From an uncultured Bacillota bacterium (GTDB lineage Bacteria; Bacillota; Clostridia; Oscillospirales; Oscillospiraceae), in NCBI GenBank assembly GCA_937890735.1, contig CALACZ010000216.1:1-18815 (forward strand): a stretch of 18,815 nt of DNA, given 5' to 3'. Numbering within the stretch: position 1 is the stretch's first letter; the number at the start of each line of letters is the position of its first letter. The translations under genes were made by a program, and so were the position numbers. Below the pieces are notes generated by a model. The model did no database searches. It was not told the origin of the DNA and worked only from the letters and a program-made list of their open reading frames with translations. Shown here one piece after another: positions 15,046-18,815 of this stretch.

Positions 15046-16116
15046 TTACTCTTCAGATTTCTGTAACTTTTCTGCCTGGTCAGCCGTTACGAGCGCGTCG
15101 ATGAGCTCGTCGAGGTCGCCGTCCATGATGCTGCCGATCTTATAGAGTGTCAGCCCGATGCGGTGGTCGGTCACGCGCCCCTGCGGGAAGTTATAGGTGC
15201 GGATGCGCTCGTTGCGCATTCCCGTGCCGACCTGGCTGCGGCGCTCATTCGTCACGGCGGAGTCGATGCGCTGCTGCTCCAGCTCGTAGAGCTTGCTGGC
15301 GAGCATCTGCATACATTTTTCGCGGTTCTGCACCTGCGAGCGCTCCTCCTGGCACGCCACGACAATGCCCGTGGGCTTGTGGATGAGCCGCACGGCGGAC
15401 GAGGTCTTGTTGATGTGCTGTCCGCCCGCGCCGGAGGAGCGGTAGACCTGCATCTCAATATCCTCCGGGCGCAGATCGACCTCCGCCTGCTCCATCTCCG
15501 GCAGCACCGCCACCGTCGCCGTGGACGTGTGCACGCGCCCGCCGGATTCCGTCTCCGGCACGCGCTGCACGCGATGCACGCCGGACTCGAACTTCAGCCG
15601 CGACCACGCGCCCGTGCCGCAGATCATAAAATCGGCTTCCTTGATGCCGCCGAGCTCCGTCTCGTTGTAGTTCAGCAGCTCCACACGCCAGCCGTGCGCG
15701 TCGGCGTACATACTGTACATTCGGAACAGGCTGTGCGCAAACAGCGCGCTCTCCTCGCCGCCCACGCCGCCGCGGATCTCCATGATGACGTTTTTATCGT
15801 CGTTCGCGTCGCGCGGCAGCAGCAGCACCTTCAGCTCCTGTTCCAGCTCGGCAAGGCGCTTTTTTGCCTGCCGCAGCTCCTCCTGGCACAGCTCGCGCAG
15901 CTCCTCATCCATCTCGTCCGAGAGCATTGCGCGCACGTCGTCCAGCTCCTGCTGCGTTTTGAGGTATGCGCGGTACGCCTGCATGATCGGCTCGAGCTGC
16001 TTCTGCTCCCGCAGGAGCTTTGCCGCCGCCTTGGCGTCGGCGTAAAAGTCCGGCTGCGCCGCGCGCGCCTCCATCTCCAGATAGCGCTCCTCCACCAGCC
16101 GCAGTTTTTCCAGCAT
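15046..16116 (-). CDS. prfA: Peptide chain release factor 1
   Basis: This class I release factor of 356 aa recognises UAA and UAG in the ribosomal A site and triggers peptidyl-tRNA hydrolysis. Seen: an N-terminal coiled domain, GGVGGEESALFA, RVQRVPETESGGRVHTSTATVAVLPE with the stop-codon-reading PxT tripeptide (here PET) that marks RF1 rather than RF2 (SPF), and SSGAGGQHINKTSSAVRL with GGQ at 231-233. The ATG at 16114-16116 is preceded by GAGGGG. A consensus promoter lies upstream, divergent from the cyclo-ligase gene. It leads the run prfA, Sua5, coaE-M18. The methyltransferase gene prmC, often next to prfA in Firmicutes, is not here. Confidence 0.96.
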   Translation of the reverse strand: MLEKLRLVEERYLEMEARAAQPDFYADAKAAAKLLREQKQLEPIMQAYRAYLKTQQELDDVRAMLSDEMDEELRELCQEELRQAKKRLAELEQELKVLLLPRDANDDKNVIMEIRGGVGGEESALFAHSLFRMYSMYADAHGWRVELLNYNETELGGIKEADFMICGTGAWSRLKFESGVHRVQRVPETESGGRVHTSTATVAVLPEMEQAEVDLRPEDIEMQVYRSSGAGGQHINKTSSAVRLIHKPTGIVVACQEERSQVQNREKCMQMLASKLYELEQQRIDSAVTNERRSQVGTGMRNERIRTYNFPQGRVTDHRIGLTLYKIGSIMDGDLDELIDALVTADQAEKLQKSEE

Positions 16117-16147
16117 ACGTTTCGCCCCTCACTGTTTTTCATTTTAT

Positions 16148-16176
16148 ATTCTACCCGATTTTTACCGTTCCGTCAA
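16148..16176 (-). promoter_or_regulatory. Promoter of the prfA operon
   Basis: On the minus strand TTGACG (16171-16176), a 17-bp spacer and TAGAAT (16148-16153). It reads into a leader of about 25 nt before prfA. Confidence 0.82.
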
Positions 16177-16191
16177 ACCCTGCTTTTTGCA

Positions 16192-16220
16192 TTGACGGGG
16201 CGGGAATTGTTTTGTAAAAT
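16192..16220 (+). promoter_or_regulatory. Promoter of the cyclo-ligase operon
   Basis: On the plus strand TTGACG (16192-16197), a 17-bp spacer and TAAAAT (16215-16220). It points away from the prfA promoter; the two -35 elements are 15 bp apart and do not overlap. Confidence 0.82.
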
Positions 16221-16250
16221 AAGATAGAATATTGTCCGGGAGGGTGTTCT

Positions 16251-16805
16251 ATGGATAAAAAAGCGCTCCGCGCGCAGATGCGGGAGAAAAAGCGCGCTCT
16301 GAGCGCGCGGCAGATCGAGCGCGCCAGCGCGCTTCTGGCGCAGCAGCTCTTTGCGCACCCGGCGTACCGCGCCGCGCGGTCGATCTACGGCTACCTGTCG
16401 TACAATCAGGAGGTGCGCACGCTGCCGATCCTTCAGCAGGCGCAGCGCGACGGCAAGCGCGTCGCTGTGCCGAAGGTGTTTGGAGGCGAAATGAAATTCC
16501 TCTGGCTCGATGACCTGACCGCCATCGCCCCCGGCGCGTATAACATCCCCGAGCCCATTGCGGACGGACCTGTGGCGGACGACGAGACGGCGCTGGTGCT
16601 CATGCCCGGCATCGCCTTTGACCCGGCGGGTCACCGCTGCGGCTACGGCGGCGGGTTTTACGACAAATACCTCGCCGCGCACCGGCAGCACCCCACGCTG
16701 GCGCTGTGCTACGGCTTTCAGATGCTCGACCGTCTGGACACCGACGCGCACGACATCCCGGTCGATTTTGTACTCTCTCAGGATACGGAGGATCTTGCCG
16801 AATGA
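16251..16805 (+). CDS. 5-formyltetrahydrofolate cyclo-ligase
   Basis: This cytosolic enzyme (MTHFS, YgfA/YqgN family) converts 5-formyl-THF to 5,10-methenyl-THF with ATP, returning a folate storage form to the active one-carbon pool. It has 184 aa, normal for the family. Motifs: N-terminal Lys/Arg-rich RAQMREKKRAL, IYGYLSYNQEV, a YNIPEP motif and the ATP-binding loop GHRCGYGGGFYDKYL. The ATG at 16251 has GGGAGGG 6 nt upstream. The stop TGA overlaps the ATG of the next gene (ATGA, 16802-16805). It is functionally linked to glyA at the other end of the window through folate. Confidence 0.95.
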   Translation: MDKKALRAQMREKKRALSARQIERASALLAQQLFAHPAYRAARSIYGYLSYNQEVRTLPILQQAQRDGKRVAVPKVFGGEMKFLWLDDLTAIAPGAYNIPEPIADGPVADDETALVLMPGIAFDPAGHRCGYGGGFYDKYLAAHRQHPTLALCYGFQMLDRLDTDAHDIPVDFVLSQDTEDLAE

Positions 16806-17383
16806 AAACGCTGCTTCCCGTTGTGATCATCTGCGTGGTCGTATTCCTGCTGTGCTTCCTCATCGATACGCTCATCAAGGCGCTGCGCCCCAAAACGGCG
16901 CTCGGCAAGGGTGTAAAATTCGTGCGGATGCCGCGCCGCAGCTTTATTTTCGGCATGATCCTGCTGCTGTTCCCGGTCGTGGCGATCTTGTTCTGGCTGC
17001 CGAAGGAGGAGCGGCTTCTTCGCATCGGCTGCGGCGTGATCTTTGCCATGGGCATTGTGCTGCTGTATTATTTCTTTTCGTTCTCCATCCGCTATGACGG
17101 CGAGCGCTTTGAGTACCGCGACCTGCACCATAAGCGCACGGGCTTCACCTACGACCAGATCAAAGGGCAGCGCTCAGTCACCACGCGCAGCGGCGTGCAG
17201 ACGGTGCTGTTCGTGGCGGACGATTCGCTGATGCTCAGCGAGGCGATGCAGGGCGTGAACGAGTTCCTCAGCACCGCGTTTTTCAAATGGTGCGCCGTCA
17301 AGGGCATCGACCCCGACAGCATCGAAAATAACCCCCATATGCTCACCTATTTCCCCGACCCCGAGCCGGACGGGGAGGCATAA
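16802..17383 (+). CDS. Small membrane protein of unknown function
   Basis: I do not recognise this 193-aa protein. Three hydrophobic helices are visible at about 4-23, 46-66 and 76-95 (LLPVVIICVVVFLLCFLI, FIFGMILLLFPVVAILFW, IGCGVIFAMGIVLLYYFFSF). A soluble C-terminal half follows, with ISI-type beta-strand pattern (IRYDGERFEYRDLHHKRTGFTYDQIKGQ) that looks like a small PH-like or bacterial membrane-anchored sensor domain, though this is only an impression. The ATG at 16802 overlaps the cyclo-ligase stop, and GGAGGA lies 9 nt upstream, so the two are translationally coupled. A longer in-frame start at 16706 lies inside the cyclo-ligase and is unlikely. Its TAA is the first codon of the terminator stem. 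Confidence 0.8.
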   Translation: MKTLLPVVIICVVVFLLCFLIDTLIKALRPKTALGKGVKFVRMPRRSFIFGMILLLFPVVAILFWLPKEERLLRIGCGVIFAMGIVLLYYFFSFSIRYDGERFEYRDLHHKRTGFTYDQIKGQRSVTTRSGVQTVLFVADDSLMLSEAMQGVNEFLSTAFFKWCAVKGIDPDSIENNPHMLTYFPDPEPDGEA

Positions 17384-17422
17384 AGATCCCCTCCCGCGCC
17401 GGTACGCGGGAGGGGATCTTTA
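17381..17422. terminator. Bidirectional terminator containing both stop codons
   Basis: A perfect 18-bp inverted repeat (17381-17398 and 17405-17422) with a 6-nt loop begins TAAAGATCCCC on each strand. The outer TAA is the stop codon of the plus-strand membrane protein and, on the other strand, of the CDF transporter. The stem ends in TCTTTA on both strands, giving a short U-run within the stem. Confidence 0.88.
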
Positions 17423-18595
17423 TGTCAGCTCGTTGAAGGCTTCACGGTCGAAGGTGATGACGGCGAAGTACTGCGCGCCGGCTTGCTGGAGGGTCTTGTT
17501 GACCAGACGGCGGAGGTTGGGCGTTTCGGCCTGCAGGTCCTCGGGGACGACCAGGTCGAAAAGAACGTTCGTATGCTGCCTGCCGCGCACCATGCGGAAA
17601 TCATGCACGCGCAGGCGCGGGTCATAGGCGCCGAGCGCCTGCTCGATGCGCCCCCGCAGCGCGCTCAGCTCCGCATCGTCCAACACAACTGGGTCATAGT
17701 GGATGACGAGGTCGATGTTCAGCTCCTTCTTGACCGTGCGCTCGATGCCGTCGATGACTTCGTGTGCGTGCAGCACGTCCGTGTGCGCGTCCATCTCCAC
17801 ATGGACGCTGGCAAAGCGCCTGCCCGGACCGTAATCGTGCACCATCAGGTCGTGGATGCCGAGCACGTCCGGCTGTGCCGTAACGGTCTGCGTGAGCTGC
17901 CGCACGAGCTGCGCGTCCGGCGCTGCGCCGAGCAGCGGGTCGATCGTATCGCGCGCGATCTGCACGCCGGACCACAGGATGAACAGCGCCACGGCAAGCC
18001 CCATCCAGCCGTCGGGCATGAGGTCTGTAAAGCGCCCGAGGAGGCACGCGGCGAGCACCGCCGCGGTGGCAAGCACATCGTTGCGGCTGTCCGCCGCCGT
18101 CGCTTTCAGCGCGGACGAGCCGATGAGCCGCCCAAGGTCGCGGTTAAAGAGCGCCATCGCGAGCTTGACGGCGATGGACGCGAGCAGAACGATGACCATG
18201 GCGGCGGAAAATTCCACCGCCTCTGGGTGCAGAATTTTCTGCACGGACGATTTGACCAGCTCCGCGCCGATAAGCAGGATCAGCGCCGCCACGACGAGTC
18301 CGCTGATGTATTCCATGCGGTCGTGCCCGTAGGGGTGCTCGCGGTCGGCGGGCTTGGACGCCATCTGAAAGCCGATGAGCGTCACGACCGACCCCGCCGC
18401 GTCCGAGAGGTTGTTGACGGCGTCGGCGGTGATGGACACGCTGCCGCTGAGCGTGCCGACGGTCAGCTTTGCCGCGCACAGGAGCACGTTGCAGACGATG
18501 CCGACCCAGCCGGACAGCCGCCCGCAGGCGGTGCGCACGGCAAGATCGCCGGGTTTTCCGCGTTTTTGGACAAATTTTTGCAAGAGCTTTGTCAT
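17420..18595 (-). CDS. Cation diffusion facilitator family transporter, Mn-type motif
   Basis: This inner-membrane metal/proton antiporter of 391 aa is longer than the usual roughly 300. Six transmembrane helices are expected. TM2 has Asn61-x-x-x-Asp65 (DAVNNLSDAAGS) and TM5 has Asp169-x-x-x-Asp173 (ADSRNDVLA), the combination seen in Mn2+ exporters of the MntE type, whereas Zn2+ exporters have HxxxD in TM5. HPYGHDRMEY (87-96) is the conserved loop. The cytosolic part seems to hold two ferredoxin-like units: LGIHDLMVHDYGPG, then RVHDFRMVRGRQHTNVLFDLVV, which look alike. The start is ATG 18593-18595, with AGGTGG 4 nt upstream; an ATG at 18637 lies inside a hairpin. Metal specificity is inferred from motif only. 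Confidence 0.9.
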   Translation of the reverse strand: MTKLLQKFVQKRGKPGDLAVRTACGRLSGWVGIVCNVLLCAAKLTVGTLSGSVSITADAVNNLSDAAGSVVTLIGFQMASKPADREHPYGHDRMEYISGLVVAALILLIGAELVKSSVQKILHPEAVEFSAAMVIVLLASIAVKLAMALFNRDLGRLIGSSALKATAADSRNDVLATAAVLAACLLGRFTDLMPDGWMGLAVALFILWSGVQIARDTIDPLLGAAPDAQLVRQLTQTVTAQPDVLGIHDLMVHDYGPGRRFASVHVEMDAHTDVLHAHEVIDGIERTVKKELNIDLVIHYDPVVLDDAELSALRGRIEQALGAYDPRLRVHDFRMVRGRQHTNVLFDLVVPEDLQAETPNLRRLVNKTLQQAGAQYFAVITFDREAFNELT

Positions 18596-18616
18596 AAAAC
18601 CACCTGATTTATAAAC

Positions 18617-18645
18617 CCGGCTGCATGGAAGCCCCATGCAGCCGG
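18617..18645 (-). other. 12-bp stem-loop in the CDF leader
   Basis: CCGGCTGCATGG and CCATGCAGCCGG (18617-18628 and 18634-18645) flank a 5-nt loop. On the minus strand it ends about 20 nt before the start codon, followed by GTTTATAAATC with no real U-tract. It may be the terminator of a gene beyond the window or a 5'-leader stem. Confidence 0.5.
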
Positions 18646-18667
18646 TGCGTTCTGTTTTGAACTTTTA

Positions 18668-18815
18668 GGCAACACCGCGCAATTCGGCAAGCAGATTCGG
18701 TGAGAGATTTTTCGTCAAGTCAAGGTTTGGAAAGTGCAGGAATACTTTGTGTATTTCAAGCTTTTCAAACCGCAGAATTGGCGGAAAAGATCCGCCGAAG
18801 CGCGCCGACGCAATT
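18668..18815. repeat. Foldback (MITE-like) intergenic element, cut by the window end
   Basis: The left end reads GGCAACACCGCGCAATT (18668-18684). The segment then folds on itself: GGTTTGGAAAG (18724-18734 region) with CTTTTCAAACC (18761-18771), and GAATAC with GTATTT around a centre near 18748. A local hairpin GGCGGA/TCCGCC lies at 18780-18796. The window stops at GACGCAATT, which looks like the start of the matching right end. No ORF is inside. It resembles non-coding foldback repeats spread in genomes of this kind; copy number is unknown. Confidence 0.55.

Noticed and set aside
15163..16227. 354-codon plus-strand frame opposite prfA
   Set aside because: prfA opposite it is unmistakable, and the His/Leu/Arg-rich translation has no motif.

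Overview
The window is GC-rich bacterial chromosome. It has strong AGGAGG-type ribosome binding sites, consensus sigma-A promoters (TTGACA/TATAAT-like), U-tract terminators and a glycine riboswitch. Protein style and gene content point to a high-GC member of the Clostridia, most likely the Oscillospiraceae/Oscillospirales. That placement is an inference from style, not from a database search. Long antisense open frames are common here and are by-products of GC-rich codon use.

Layout, left to right. (1) 1-1101, minus: 5' part of glyA (serine hydroxymethyltransferase), preceded by a single-aptamer glycine riboswitch, an intrinsic terminator and a strong promoter. (2) 1177-7358, minus: a five-gene carbohydrate cluster. 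In transcription order it encodes a Gfo/Idh/MocA oxidoreductase, a TIM-barrel sugar isomerase/epimerase, a lipoprotein sugar-binding protein, a CUT2-type double ATPase and its permease, ending in an intrinsic terminator. Stem-loops without U-tracts flank the binding-protein gene, and the 408-bp upstream gap holds helically phased repeats and palindromes. The substrate cannot be named. (3) 7767-10873: a metal-resistance module. An ArsR-AraC fusion regulator (minus) is divergent from a free-standing HMA metal-binding protein and a P1B-type Zn/Cd/Pb-exporting ATPase (plus). The two promoters share one palindromic -10 element next to an inverted-repeat operator candidate. (4) 10846-16116, minus: the housekeeping run prfA, a Sua5/TsaC gene, and a coaE gene fused in frame to an M18 aminopeptidase, followed by an M14 gamma-D-glutamyl-diaminopimelate peptidase whose ribosome binding site lies in a hairpin. 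(5) 16192-17422, plus: 5-formyltetrahydrofolate cyclo-ligase overlapping a small membrane protein of unknown function. (6) 17420-18595, minus: a cation diffusion facilitator with an Mn-type motif and an enlarged cytosolic region, convergent with (5). A single palindromic terminator supplies both stop codons. (7) 18668-18815: most of a foldback repeat cut by the window end.

Functionally, the window combines one-carbon metabolism (glyA, cyclo-ligase), translation (prfA, Sua5), CoA synthesis, peptide and cell-wall peptide turnover, uptake and probable oxidation/isomerisation of a sugar or polyol, and two metal-efflux systems. I see no phage genes, CRISPR array, transposase, rRNA or tRNA. The least ordinary items are the ArsR-AraC regulator with its shared promoter, the CoaE-M18 fusion, the phased repeats before the sugar operon, and several structured intergenic elements.
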